DNA of 64,000 nt from Streptomyces sp. R21 (lineage in GTDB: Bacteria > Actinomycetota > Actinomycetes > Streptomycetales > Streptomycetaceae), in the NCBI RefSeq assembly GCF_041051975.1, contig NZ_CP163435.1, positions 8,958,501-9,022,500 on the forward strand, read 5' to 3'. Of this stretch, positions 40,050 to 49,348 are shown piece after piece. Under the pieces are notes generated by a model. It did no database searches. It was not told where the DNA came from and was given only the letters and a program-made list of their open reading frames with translations. Both the position numbers and the translations under genes were made by a program. The first letter of the stretch is position 1. Each line of letters begins with the position of its first letter.

Positions 40050-42956
40050 TCAGGGGGCGGGCGGTAGCGGGGCCGGCGGGGGAGTGGGTGCGGCGGGGAG
40101 GGCGTTGCGGTACGGCCGCGCGTGGTCTTTGCAGAGCCAGAGCGTGTCGGCCTCGGGGGTGGAGACCTTGTTCAGACCGCCCCAGAGCCGATGCGGGTCG
40201 AGCTGTTCGAGCAGGTTGCGCATCGTACGGAACTCCGAGTCCCACTCCGCCCTCACCAGTGTGTTGAGGGAGGCGAAGTCGGCGGAGTCGTCCGGTTCCC
40301 CGAGCTCGGACGTCGTGTCGAGGAGTGCCTTCATCAGCTTGATGTCGTCCTGAAGAATCTTGTCGAGATCTTCGGAGGCGACCCCGATGGCGCCGCCGAC
40401 CACCGGAACGGCGTAGCGCAGGATCTTGAACAGGCCGCGGGCGTACGGCAGGAGGGTCGCCTCAAGCTGTGACGTCGCCCGGACCTCGTAGGGCTCGTGG
40501 CCGGGCGCGGGATGCCACTGGCCCGGGGCCTCGCAATAGAGCCGCAGCTGCAAGTACGAGCCGCGGATCACACCCAGGGCCCTACGCCGTGTCACCCGGG
40601 TGATCGACACCACACTCGGGCAGGTCACCTGCTGGGACGTCCGGTGACCGCGCCAGGCCGCGAGTGCCGCCCGCTGCTGCTCCGCCGCGATGGACGCCTG
40701 CTTGGCCTCCATCTGCTCAAGGGTGCGCAACAGGCCGTCGTGCCGCGCGGCCCCGTCCACGCGCTGGCGCTCGACGACATCCGTCATGCGCCGCACCTCG
40801 TCCCGCGTCTGCATGAGCAACTCCTCGGAGCGCCGGGCCTCCGGGGGCTCGATGCCCTGCATCAACTGCCGTACGTTGTGGTCTCTGATCTCGACCGGGC
40901 ACTCCGCCTCCTCCCGTGGCGGCGTCCGTGCCAGGCGGGCCTTGAGCTGGTCGTGCGGGAACTCGTGGGTGCATTCCGAGCCGTCGGGCAGTCTTCCCGG
41001 GCAGGGCACCGACCGGTTGATCTCAAGGCCGGGATAGCGGCGCAGCGTCTGCTCGAAACCGTCCTTCAGGATGGCGAGGAAGTCCTGCGGATAGGGGCCG
41101 CGCACGCGTAACTCGGCTGTCCTGGCGATGCGGTCGACAGTCACCAGCGCGGTGTGCTCGCCGTCCGGGTGGCGCAGGAGCGCGCCGCTGCGCCAGTGGA
41201 GCCCGGCGGTGAAGCGGTGTTCGCGGGCGATGAACCAGGTCGGGATGCCGGGTGGCACGGTGTGCAGCCGGTAGCGCAGCCGCAGTTCGCGGTGTGCGGA
41301 CTCCGTGGCCGCCCAAGCCTCCTCGTACGCGGGCGGATCCCAGGGCAGCAGCTCGACGACGATGCTGCTGGTGCCGTCGTCCGTACGGTAGGAGAGGTCG
41401 AAGCGCTCCATCAGGGCCACGAAGTGGCGGCGCAGATCCGTGCTGAGGTCGTGCCAGAGCTCGCTCTGATGCGCTTTGGTGAACAAGGCGTCCGTCTGCC
41501 GCACCGCCGGTGCGTCCAGGACCCGGCTGATGTAGGCGGTCACCCACTGCGGACGCAGCACCACCATGTCGCCCAGCTCCGGGTCGTCGCTGTAGGCCAG
41601 GACGTCACCCAGGCTGTGCAGGGCTTGCGTCAGACCGCGCTGATGGCCGGGATCCGTGACGCCGTGTTCGGACAGAAGGGCGGCCATCTCCTGCGGATCG
41701 ACATGGTTGCGGGGGTCGGTCCGCACCGCTTCGGTGGCGTTCAGCCAGGCCTCCGGCCAGACCACGCCCATGAGAGGCAGCCGGGAGGCCTGCTCGGCAA
41801 TGCGGTCCCGCACTTCACCGATGCCCTGCCGGGTCTCGTTGTCGGCCTCCAAGCTGGCGACGATCATGCCGGGGTACGCGGCGTGCAGGTCCGCCAGGGG
41901 AAGGTCGGCGGGGCGCGGCCCGAGATGGGTGGCCACGAGGATGACGGGGGCGCGCGGAGCCCTCGCCTTGATCATGTCCAGCCAGTAGTACAACTTCGTG
42001 GACTCCCAGCCGATCTGCGCGTCCCAGACGAGGACGAACAGCGAGCGGTCGGTGAGAAAGAACTGATGCGTGGCATGGTAGATCTCCTGGCCACCGAAGT
42101 CCCAGGTGGACAACCGCATGACGACGTCGCGCTCCGGATGCGGGTGCGGCAGGTCGAGATTGATGACGTTCAGTCCGTGCGTGCTGCTCTCGTTGCTTTC
42201 GAACGGCTCGTCCAGAAGCGACTTGATGAGGGACGTCTTTCCGGCGCGGCCCTCACCTACGAAGACGACCTTCGAGGACCACTGGCGCGTTGTCCGGCTG
42301 CTGGACCGCTCGCGGAGGAAGGCGAGCAGGGTCGCCGTGCCCGCGGCCACGACCTCTGGTGGCAGGGTGGTGAGTTCGTTTCCGTCGAGCTCGACGACGT
42401 CAAGACTGGCGAGATCGCCAAACGAGTCGGGCAGGCCGACCAATTGGTTGTCCCTGAGCGCGAGGCGGTTGAGGTTGGTGCAGTTGCCGAACGAGTCCGG
42501 AAGGAGGGTCAAGGCGCTGCCGGACAGTTCGAGACGTTCGAGACTGGTGAGGTCACCGAATGAGGTGGGCAGCTCGGTCAGCCTGTTGCCATTGAGGAAG
42601 AGATCAGTGAGTTGGGTGAGGTTCCCGATCGACTCCGGAAGCTTGGTCAATCCACACATGTTGAGCTCTAGCTGCCTGAGATTCCTGAGGTTTCCGATCC
42701 ACTCGGGCAGCTCTGTCAACTCGTTCAGCATGACGTTCAGGTGAGTGAGGTTGGTGAGACTCCCGAGCCAGTCCGGCAGCGCCGTGAGACTGTTGGCACT
42801 CAGGTCGAGTTGCCTCAGATGAGTGAGCTCGGCCAACTCGCCCGGCACCTCGGTGAGTCCGAGGAGGCCCAGATCGAGCTCAACCTCGTTTCGTGCCGCG
42901 GCGATCCGCTGCTGTACCTGTTCCTCGTCGCCGAGTTCCTCGTCGCCAAGTGCCAT
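40050..42956 (-). CDS. Roco protein: leucine-rich repeats, Roc GTPase and COR domain
   Basis: The 968-residue cytosolic protein has the LRR-Roc-COR layout of the family that includes human LRRK2. Residues 25-200 hold about eight 23-residue repeats (LTELPxxxGxLxxL type). The Roc GTPase follows, with Walker A GEGRAGKT (234-241), switch II DFGGQE (286-291) and a G4-like VATHLGPR (341-348; the usual Asp is not obvious). COR spans about 395-650. Then come a Cys/His stretch (PCPGRLPDGSECTHEF), a probable coiled coil (EELLMQTRDEVRRMTDVVER) and a helical end with a hydrophobic segment (FKILRYAVPVVGGAIGVASE). The ATG at 42956 has a weak ribosome site. Bacterial Roco proteins cycle between monomer and dimer with nucleotide state; their targets are mostly unknown. 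Confidence 0.9.
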   Translation of the reverse strand: MALGDEELGDEEQVQQRIAAARNEVELDLGLLGLTEVPGELAELTHLRQLDLSANSLTALPDWLGSLTNLTHLNVMLNELTELPEWIGNLRNLRQLELNMCGLTKLPESIGNLTQLTDLFLNGNRLTELPTSFGDLTSLERLELSGSALTLLPDSFGNCTNLNRLALRDNQLVGLPDSFGDLASLDVVELDGNELTTLPPEVVAAGTATLLAFLRERSSSRTTRQWSSKVVFVGEGRAGKTSLIKSLLDEPFESNESSTHGLNVINLDLPHPHPERDVVMRLSTWDFGGQEIYHATHQFFLTDRSLFVLVWDAQIGWESTKLYYWLDMIKARAPRAPVILVATHLGPRPADLPLADLHAAYPGMIVASLEADNETRQGIGEVRDRIAEQASRLPLMGVVWPEAWLNATEAVRTDPRNHVDPQEMAALLSEHGVTDPGHQRGLTQALHSLGDVLAYSDDPELGDMVVLRPQWVTAYISRVLDAPAVRQTDALFTKAHQSELWHDLSTDLRRHFVALMERFDLSYRTDDGTSSIVVELLPWDPPAYEEAWAATESAHRELRLRYRLHTVPPGIPTWFIAREHRFTAGLHWRSGALLRHPDGEHTALVTVDRIARTAELRVRGPYPQDFLAILKDGFEQTLRRYPGLEINRSVPCPGRLPDGSECTHEFPHDQLKARLARTPPREEAECPVEIRDHNVRQLMQGIEPPEARRSEELLMQTRDEVRRMTDVVERQRVDGAARHDGLLRTLEQMEAKQASIAAEQQRAALAAWRGHRTSQQVTCPSVVSITRVTRRRALGVIRGSYLQLRLYCEAPGQWHPAPGHEPYEVRATSQLEATLLPYARGLFKILRYAVPVVGGAIGVASEDLDKILQDDIKLMKALLDTTSELGEPDDSADFASLNTLVRAEWDSEFRTMRNLLEQLDPHRLWGGLNKVSTPEADTLWLCKDHARPYRNALPAAPTPPPAPLPPAP

Positions 42957-43054
42957 GTTTCCCGCCGTACGCTCGCCGACACCATGTGCAGGAAGTCTGG
43001 ACGATCCGGTCATCCCAGACAACGCCCGGGACAGACAAGCTCCCTGACTGAGTA

Positions 43055-46000
43055 TCACCATGTGTCGATGAACGACCTCCGCTCGCGAGGCAGCTCCTTG
43101 CACCCCTCCAACGCCCCCAGAACCCACCCCCGAGACTCCGCCGGATCGATCACCGCGTCGATCTCCAGCGCAGCCGCCGCATTGACCGCCTTCCCGCGCT
43201 CGTACAGCTCGGCCACCCGCGCCTCGAAGGCCCGCTCGCGCTCCTCGGGATCCGTGATCGCCTCCAGCTCCTTGCGGTAGCCGAGTCGGACCGCGCCCTC
43301 CAGGCCCATGCCGCCGAACTCACCGCTGGGCCAGGCGGCGGTGGCCGCGGGGGCGCGGGTGGAGCCGCCCATCATGGCCATGGCACCGAGGCCGTACGCC
43401 TTTCTGAGGACGAGGCTGACGAGCGGTACGCGGAGGTTCGCGCCGGTGACGAACAGGCGGGCGAAGTGCCGCACCGTGGCGGTGCGTTCGGCGTCCGGGC
43501 CCACCATGAACCCGGGGGTGTCGCAGAGGGAGACGACAGGGAGGCCGAGGGCGTCGCAGAGTTGCAGGAAGCGAGCCGTCTTGTCGGCCGCGTCGCGGTC
43601 GATGGCGCCGCCCAGGTGAGCCGGATTGCTGGCGATCAACCCGAGCGGGCCTCCCTCGATACGGACGAGGCTCGTCAGCACACCCACCCCGAACGAGGGA
43701 CGCAGCTCCAGCACCGAGCCGACGTCCGCCAGTGCCGCCACGGCGGCCCGCATGTCGTACGCGCGCCGCCGGTTCTCGGGTACGACATGCCGCAGCAGTC
43801 GCCGGTCCGGCTCCTCCCAACTGCCCTGCGCCCCCTGGAAGTACGAGAGGTACTGCCGCGCCACCCGCACAGCCCCCGCCTCGTCGGTGACGGCGATGTC
43901 CACGACCCCGTTGGGGACCTGGACCGAGAGCGGTCCGACCTCCTCGGGCCGGTACACGCCGAGTCCGCCGCCCTCGATCATCGCCGGGCCGCCCATGCCG
44001 ATCGTGGCCTCGGGCGTCGCGATGACCACGTCGCAGCAGCCCAGCAGGGCGGCGTTGCCCGCGAAGCAGCGCCCCGAGGCGATGCCGACGAGCGGGACCA
44101 GACCACTGAGGCGGCCCATCCGGTGGAAGGTCGTCACGTCCAGCCCGGCGACGGAAGTGGTGTCCGTGTCGCCGGGCCGGCCCCCGCCACCCTCCGCGAA
44201 CAGGACGACGGGCAACCGCCGTTGCTCGGCGAGCTCCAGCATCCGGTCGGTCTTGCGGTGGTTCTGCAGCCCCTGGGTGCCCGCGAGGACCGTGTAGTCG
44301 TACGACATCGCCACGCATGGCGCGCCGTTGACGTGCCCGGTGCCGGTGACCATGCCGTCGGCCGGGGTGGAGCGGATCAGGTCGTCCAGGGAACGGCGTC
44401 GGCGCTGCGCTGCGATCGCCAGCGCCCCGTACTCGGTGAACGTCCCCTCGTCGCAGAGGTCCTGGATGTTCTCGCGTGCGGTCCGGCGGCCGATCGCGTG
44501 CCGTTTCGCGACGGCTTCGGGGCGGTTCTCGTCGAGGCCGAAGGAATGGCGCCGCACCGCCTCGGCCAGGTCGGGCCGTACGGCGTCCAGATCCGGCACC
44601 TCGTCGGCCCCGGCATCGCCGGTCGGCCCGCTCACCTCGTCCAGCGCCATCAAGGGGCGCCCCTCGACGACCGTTTCCCCGACGCGCGCGTGCACGGCGA
44701 GGACGACTCCGGAGCCCGGAGAGCTGACGACGTGTTCCATCTTCATGGCTTCGAGGATCATCAACTGCTGCCCGGAGCACACCGGTTCGCCCGCAGCGAC
44801 CTCGACGGAGACGACCGTGCCGCTCATGGGCGCGCTCACGATGCCTCCGCGAGTCACCGGAGCGGCTTCCTCCTCCACCGGCAACAGCTCGGCCAAGTGC
44901 GCTTCCACGAAGCCGGTGTGGCTCCAGAATCGCGGCTGCTCGAGCAGCTCCCGCAGCAGGGGAATTCCGGTCCGTACGCCCTCGATCCCGAACTCGCCGA
45001 GAGCCCTGCGTGCCCGCACGCATGCGGCCTCGAAGCCGCCCGGCGCATGGGCGACGACCTTGGCGAGCAGCGAGTCGTAGCGGACGCCGACCTCCGCACC
45101 GGCGCGCGCGGCGGTGTCCACGCGCACACCGGGCCCCGTCGGCACGTCGAACCGCGTGAGCCGGCCGGCCGACGGCCGCACCACCCCACCCACGGAGGTC
45201 ACCTCGGCGTTCACCCGCGCCTGGACGGCATAGCCGCGCGGCGACGGCGGCGGTCCCGCGAGCCCCACGTCCGCCAGCGACTCGCCTGCCGCCAGGCGCA
45301 GTTGTACGGCGACCAGGTCGACGCCGGTCACCTCCTCGGTGACGGTGTGCTCGACCTGGAGGCGCGGATTGGCCTCGATGAAGTGGAACTCCTCGCCCCT
45401 GACCAGGAATTCGAAGGTGCCGAGGCCTGTGTAGTGGGTGAAGCGCGCCATGCGCAGAGCGCTGGAGAGGAGCTTCTCCCTTGTGGAGTCGGCCAGTTCG
45501 GGCGCGGGAGCGATCTCGATCAGTTTCTGGTGGCGTCGCTGGGCGCTGCAGTCCCGCTCCCAGAGATGGGTGACGGCCCCGGTCGCGTCGCCCAGGATCT
45601 GCGCCTCGATGTGCCGGGAGCCTTCCAGTAGCCGCTCCACGTACAACTCGCCCCGCCCGAAGCCCTGTTGGGCCTCCGCCCGGCACCGCTCCCAGGCCGC
45701 GGCCAACTCGTCGGGTGTGCGGACCACCCGCATGCCGCGCCCGCCGCCTCCGCCGACCGCCTTGATCATCACCGGGCCGCCGGTGAGGAACTCGCGCGCG
45801 TCGTCCAGTGAGGTGGCCCCGTCCGTCCCCGCAAGGACGGGCACCCCGAGTTGCCGCGCGAGCGCGCGGGCGCGGGACTTGTCGCCGAAGAGATCCAGGA
45901 CCTCAGGGGAGGGACCCACGAACGTGATCCCGGCCTCCGCGCAGCTGCGCGCGAACGCGGCGCTCTCGCTCAGGAACCCGTACCCGGGGTGCAGGAAGGA

Positions 46001-46204
46001 GCAGCCGGTGACGCGCACGGCGGCCAGAAGCGAATCTGCGTCCAGGTAGTCCTTCAACGGCACGGCCTCGTCCGCCTGTTGGACGTGCGCGTCGTCGCCC
46101 TCGGCGTACACCGCGACGGTGCGCAGCCCGATCTCGGACACGGCGCGCAGCACACGTACGGCGATCTCCCCGCGGTTGGCGACGAGTACGGCGGCAGCGC
46201 CCAT
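43055..46204 (-). CDS. Single-chain acyl-CoA carboxylase (BC-BCCP-CT fusion, LCC-like)
   Basis: The 1049-residue biotin enzyme carries all steps of acyl-CoA carboxylation. Biotin carboxylase (about 1-440) has AVLVANRGEIAVRVLRA, GGGGGRGMRVV and the EANPRLQVEHTVTEEV loop. The biotin acceptor is near residue 488 in EAMKMEH. The carboxyltransferase (about 540-1040) follows, with beta- and alpha-like halves (GMVTGTGHVNG, GIASGRCFAGNAALLG, then CDTPGFMVGPDAE and MMGGSTRAPA). Most Streptomyces carboxylases use separate AccA and AccB/PccB chains, so one polypeptide is unusual. The order matches mycobacterial long-chain acyl-CoA carboxylase. GGAGGGG precedes the ATG. A HAD gene lies upstream in the same direction, 63 bases away. 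Confidence 0.9.
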   Translation of the reverse strand: MGAAAVLVANRGEIAVRVLRAVSEIGLRTVAVYAEGDDAHVQQADEAVPLKDYLDADSLLAAVRVTGCSFLHPGYGFLSESAAFARSCAEAGITFVGPSPEVLDLFGDKSRARALARQLGVPVLAGTDGATSLDDAREFLTGGPVMIKAVGGGGGRGMRVVRTPDELAAAWERCRAEAQQGFGRGELYVERLLEGSRHIEAQILGDATGAVTHLWERDCSAQRRHQKLIEIAPAPELADSTREKLLSSALRMARFTHYTGLGTFEFLVRGEEFHFIEANPRLQVEHTVTEEVTGVDLVAVQLRLAAGESLADVGLAGPPPSPRGYAVQARVNAEVTSVGGVVRPSAGRLTRFDVPTGPGVRVDTAARAGAEVGVRYDSLLAKVVAHAPGGFEAACVRARRALGEFGIEGVRTGIPLLRELLEQPRFWSHTGFVEAHLAELLPVEEEAAPVTRGGIVSAPMSGTVVSVEVAAGEPVCSGQQLMILEAMKMEHVVSSPGSGVVLAVHARVGETVVEGRPLMALDEVSGPTGDAGADEVPDLDAVRPDLAEAVRRHSFGLDENRPEAVAKRHAIGRRTARENIQDLCDEGTFTEYGALAIAAQRRRRSLDDLIRSTPADGMVTGTGHVNGAPCVAMSYDYTVLAGTQGLQNHRKTDRMLELAEQRRLPVVLFAEGGGGRPGDTDTTSVAGLDVTTFHRMGRLSGLVPLVGIASGRCFAGNAALLGCCDVVIATPEATIGMGGPAMIEGGGLGVYRPEEVGPLSVQVPNGVVDIAVTDEAGAVRVARQYLSYFQGAQGSWEEPDRRLLRHVVPENRRRAYDMRAAVAALADVGSVLELRPSFGVGVLTSLVRIEGGPLGLIASNPAHLGGAIDRDAADKTARFLQLCDALGLPVVSLCDTPGFMVGPDAERTATVRHFARLFVTGANLRVPLVSLVLRKAYGLGAMAMMGGSTRAPAATAAWPSGEFGGMGLEGAVRLGYRKELEAITDPEERERAFEARVAELYERGKAVNAAAALEIDAVIDPAESRGWVLGALEGCKELPRERRSFIDTW

Positions 46205-46267
46205 GAGCCCCTCCGGAAGGCCGTGGCCGGGTCGGCCCCGCCATGCTCACGGACATCGCCGTCCACA

Positions 46268-47011
46268 TCAATATGGTCGCCGCGCGGTCCGCGAGCCCTG
46301 GCTGTTCGCGTCGCGGTCGGCGGCCGTGGCCGAGCTCGCGAGCCAGTCGTACGCGGCCCGCGCGGTGAACTCGGCGTGACCGCCCCGCAGCAGCAACCCG
46401 GCCGTCGCGAACGCGGGGTCGTCGGCCTGCGCGACGACGTACGGGATCGCGATGCAGCGCATCCCGGCCGCATGCGCGGCGGCGGCGCCCGGGGTCGCGT
46501 CCTCCAGGACCACGCAGTCCGCCGGGGCGGCGCCCAGGCGGCGCGCGGCCTCCAGGAAGACGTCGGGGGCGGGCTTGCCCTGCGCGACCTCGTCCGCCGA
46601 GACGACCGTGGTGAGCTGGGCGGCCAGCCCCGTGCCGGTCAGGATCGCCTCGATGGCCTCGGGCGACGAGCCGGAGGCCACAGCCATCGGGACGCTCTCG
46701 CCCGCCAGCAGCTCCACGAGCTTCCGCATCTCGGGATACACAGGCGTCGCGGCCCGGGCGCGCTCCAGATAGCGGTGGTTCAGTTCGGCGAGGAGGTCGG
46801 TCTGCGGCACCTCGATCCCGTAGCGCGTCTTCCAGAGTCCGAGCGTCTCCCAGGTGCTGATCCCCACGTACTGCTCGTTGTCGCGCCAGGTGTAGCCGGG
46901 GACGCCGTGGTGGCTGAGCAGCTCGCGCGATGCCTCGTAGTAGTTCGGCTCGCTGTCCACGAGTGTTCCGTCGAGATCGAAGATGACCGAGATGTCGCCG
47001 AGAGTGCTCAT
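46268..47011 (-). CDS. HAD-superfamily phosphatase (beta-phosphoglucomutase-like)
   Basis: The 247-residue protein is a HAD hydrolase with a helical cap. Motif I is DLDGTLVDSE near the start (nucleophile D13 or thereabouts in IFDLDGT), motif II is VASGSS, motif III is the Lys of AQGKPAPDVF, and motif IV is LEDATPGAAAAHAAGM. It would remove phosphate from a sugar phosphate or similar metabolite. The substrate is not readable. It is in the same direction as the LCC-like carboxylase but has no obvious link. Confidence 0.88.
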   Translation of the reverse strand: MSTLGDISVIFDLDGTLVDSEPNYYEASRELLSHHGVPGYTWRDNEQYVGISTWETLGLWKTRYGIEVPQTDLLAELNHRYLERARAATPVYPEMRKLVELLAGESVPMAVASGSSPEAIEAILTGTGLAAQLTTVVSADEVAQGKPAPDVFLEAARRLGAAPADCVVLEDATPGAAAAHAAGMRCIAIPYVVAQADDPAFATAGLLLRGGHAEFTARAAYDWLASSATAADRDANSQGSRTARRPY

Positions 47012-47054
47012 GGTCTCCAGGATGCCAACGCTCCATGGCGCCCGGCGGGAAGGG

Positions 47055-47531
47055 TCAGCTCCGCGCCGCGCGTCCGACCGCCTCCACCAGCGGCAGCAGC
47101 CGGTGCGGTACCCGCTCGCGCAGGGCCACCTCGGTGCGGGTGCGGACCACGCCCGGCAGGCTGATCAGGGCCTGGATGACGTCCTCCAGGTGCGCGTTGT
47201 CCCGCGCCGCGACCCGCGTCAGCAGATCGCCGCCACCCGTGATCGAGAAGACCTCGATGATCTCCGGCACGGCGGCGAGTGCGTCGCTCACATCGTCGAG
47301 ATGGCCCTGTGTGACCTCGATGTGCACGAAGGCCAGCACCGGGTGGCCGAGCGCCGCGGGGGACAGCGTGGGACCCGTGCCCGTGATCACGCCGTCCCGC
47401 TCCAGGCGGTCGAGGCGGGCCTGCACCGTGCCGCGGGCCACGCCGAGGATGCGGGCGTACTCGCGCACGCTGGTGCGCGGCTGTTCCAGAAGGAGCCGCA
47501 GGATGCGGGTGTCGAGTGCGTCCACGGCCAT
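47055..47531 (-). CDS. Lrp/AsnC-family transcriptional regulator
   Basis: The 158-residue protein has the N-terminal helix-turn-helix (ALDTRILRLLLEQPRTSVRE, then YARILGVARGTVQARLDRLE) and a C-terminal RAM/AsnC ligand domain (GHPVLAFVHIEVTQGHLDDV, ITGGGDLLTRVAARDNAHLE). Such proteins form octameric discs and respond to amino acids. It is divergent from the FUSC-like gene, and the five dyad repeats between them are candidate sites for it or another regulator. Confidence 0.9.
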   Translation of the reverse strand: MAVDALDTRILRLLLEQPRTSVREYARILGVARGTVQARLDRLERDGVITGTGPTLSPAALGHPVLAFVHIEVTQGHLDDVSDALAAVPEIIEVFSITGGGDLLTRVAARDNAHLEDVIQALISLPGVVRTRTEVALRERVPHRLLPLVEAVGRAARS

Positions 47532-47705
47532 GGTCCGTTGGCCTCCCTGCGGTCAGAAGTGATGGTCAACGACTGTACCAATGGCCCAGCTCAAACGGCA
47601 TGAGTTGAGCCACTGCCTCAGTCTTGCTTATGTTGTCCGTATTGATGGCGCCGCGCAGCGCAGGACGGCAACGAAGCCGGATTCCGTGCCCGCGGCGCCA
47701 TTCCC

Positions 47706-47811
47706 ATGTCCCGATCCCGGACGCCGTGCCCCTTAACTGGGACACACGCATGTCCTGAACCGGGACCCCATGTCCTCAAGCAGGACACCCATGTCCTGAA
47801 CAGGGACGGAC
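47706..47811 (+). repeat. Five tandem dyad repeats upstream of the FUSC-like gene
   Basis: Five units of 20-24 bases begin at 47706, 47726, 47750, 47770 and 47791. Four read ATGTCCTGAACCGGGACCCC with small changes, and the second is more degenerate (GCCCCTTAACTGGGACACAC). Each unit is itself a dyad, GTCC-T/C-N5-G/A-GGAC. The centres fall about two helical turns apart, so bound proteins would line up on one face. The array ends 31 bases before the FUSC-like start. Confidence 0.75.
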
Positions 47812-47842
47812 GACGTAGCGAAGTGGGGGCGGGCCGCCGACG

Positions 47843-49348
47843 GTGAAGAAGATGTTCATGGCTCCGGATCCGGGACTGGTCCGACTGCGGGTCTCGCTGC
47901 GGGCCGTGCTCGGCATCGGCCTCGCGGTCACCGCCTCGGAACTGGCCGGACTCTCCCTGCCCGCCTCGATCACCGGCGGGCTCGCGGCGCTCCTCGCGCT
48001 GTTCACGGTCGGCGATCCGACGGTGCGGGGCCAGGCGGTCACCACCGCGCTGCTGCCCGTCGTCGGCCTGCCCGTGCTCGCTCTCGCGACGGCGCTGCAC
48101 GGGGTGGAGACGCTGCGCGACGCGACCTGGCTCGCCGTGATCTTCTGCGGGGTTTACGCCCGCCGCTGGGGGCCGCGCGGCCACGCACTCGGCATCTTCG
48201 CGTTCATGATGTTCTTCACCACGCAGTTCCTGCACGCCGTGGCCGGGCAACTGCCACAGCTGTACGCCGCGGTGGCGCTGTCCCTGGCCGTCGCCTCAGC
48301 GGTGCGCTTCGGCGTGTGGTGCATCGAGCGGCGCACTCCGCCGCCCGCGGCGCCGGCCCCGCTCGGCGGACGCGGGCTCGCCCGGCCCGTCACGCGCCAG
48401 GCCTTCCAGGCGACCGCCGCCTGCGCCTTCGCGATCGCCGCCGGTCAGGTGCTGTCCCACGAGCGCTGGTACTGGGCTGTCGGCGCCGCCTGGTGGATCT
48501 TCGTCAACACGACCTCGCGCGGCGAGACGCTGGTCCGCGGTTTCCGGCGCGTCCTCGGAACGGTCACGGGCATCGCGGCCGGCCTGCTGATCGCCGTACC
48601 GCTGCACGGCGCCCCGGCGCCCACCGCCGCGCTCGTCGCCGTCTGCGTCTTCGGGATCTTCTACACCGCGGCTCCGTCGTACAGCTGGATGATGTTCTTC
48701 GTCACCGTCATGGCCGGCCTGCTCTACGGGCTGCTCGGGGTGCTCCACCCCGGCCTCCTCGCGCTGCGCCTCGCCGAGACCGGCGTCGGCGCGCTCGGGG
48801 CCGCGCTCGCCGTCGCGCTGATCCTGCCGATCACCACGCACGCGGTCACCGACCAGTGGGTGCACCGGGCGTTGTACGCCGTGCACGGCTGCACCTCGGC
48901 GGCGGCCGCGCGGCTCGCGGGCGACGCCTCGGCCGACCCGGCGCCGCGCGCGGCGGAGCTCGAAGCACTTCTGGGGCGCGTACGGATGGCTCTCGCGCCC
49001 CTGGTGCACCCGCTCAACCCGATCCGGGCGCGCAGGGCCCGGGCCCGCCAGGTGCTCGCCCTGCTCGATGACTGCGCCCGCGAGGTACGGGGCCTCGCAG
49101 CCGTCGCAGCCGACCCGGACGCCTCACACGACGCACGCCTCACGGCCGCCTGCCGGCGCGTCGAGACGGCGGTGGAGACGCTGGTCGGAGCCGTTCCGGA
49201 ACGCGCCGTGACCGCGCACGCCGGCGCCCCCGGTCACCACCCCGGCGCCGAGCAGGCCCTCGCCCACCTGCACGGTCTGGAGCGGGCGCTCGCGGCCCTC
49301 GCCACGCCCCTGCGAAGCTCCCCGCGCTCGCCGCTCCTCAGCGCCTGA
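47843..49348 (+). CDS. FUSC-like (fusaric-acid-resistance-type) membrane protein
   Basis: The 501-residue protein has two blocks of five to six membrane helices (about 15-170 and 190-340), separated by a short Pro-rich loop. A cytosolic C-terminal helical region of about 150 residues follows, in the style of FUSC/YccS and aromatic-acid exporters. Conserved features are RVSLRAVLGIGLAVTASE near the start and ERWYWAVGAAWWIFVNTTSRGETLVRGFRRVLGT-like residues in the second block, where T/S-x-x-x-x-x-x-R-x-x-x-R-x-x-G-T-x-x-G is typical. It is predicted to export small aromatic or weak-acid compounds. The start may be the GTG here or an ATG nine bases on. Confidence 0.78.
   Translation: MKKMFMAPDPGLVRLRVSLRAVLGIGLAVTASELAGLSLPASITGGLAALLALFTVGDPTVRGQAVTTALLPVVGLPVLALATALHGVETLRDATWLAVIFCGVYARRWGPRGHALGIFAFMMFFTTQFLHAVAGQLPQLYAAVALSLAVASAVRFGVWCIERRTPPPAAPAPLGGRGLARPVTRQAFQATAACAFAIAAGQVLSHERWYWAVGAAWWIFVNTTSRGETLVRGFRRVLGTVTGIAAGLLIAVPLHGAPAPTAALVAVCVFGIFYTAAPSYSWMMFFVTVMAGLLYGLLGVLHPGLLALRLAETGVGALGAALAVALILPITTHAVTDQWVHRALYAVHGCTSAAAARLAGDASADPAPRAAELEALLGRVRMALAPLVHPLNPIRARRARARQVLALLDDCAREVRGLAAVAADPDASHDARLTAACRRVETAVETLVGAVPERAVTAHAGAPGHHPGAEQALAHLHGLERALAALATPLRSSPRSPLLSA

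Noticed and set aside
43055..46204. Second pyruvate carboxylase
   Set aside because: It lacks the HLHTHDT-type pyruvate carboxyltransferase and instead has an acyl-CoA carboxyltransferase with crotonase fold motifs after the biotin site.
47706..47811. Possible CRISPR array
   Set aside because: Repeats are directly adjacent without unique spacers, units differ in length, and no cas gene is near. A regulatory array fits better.
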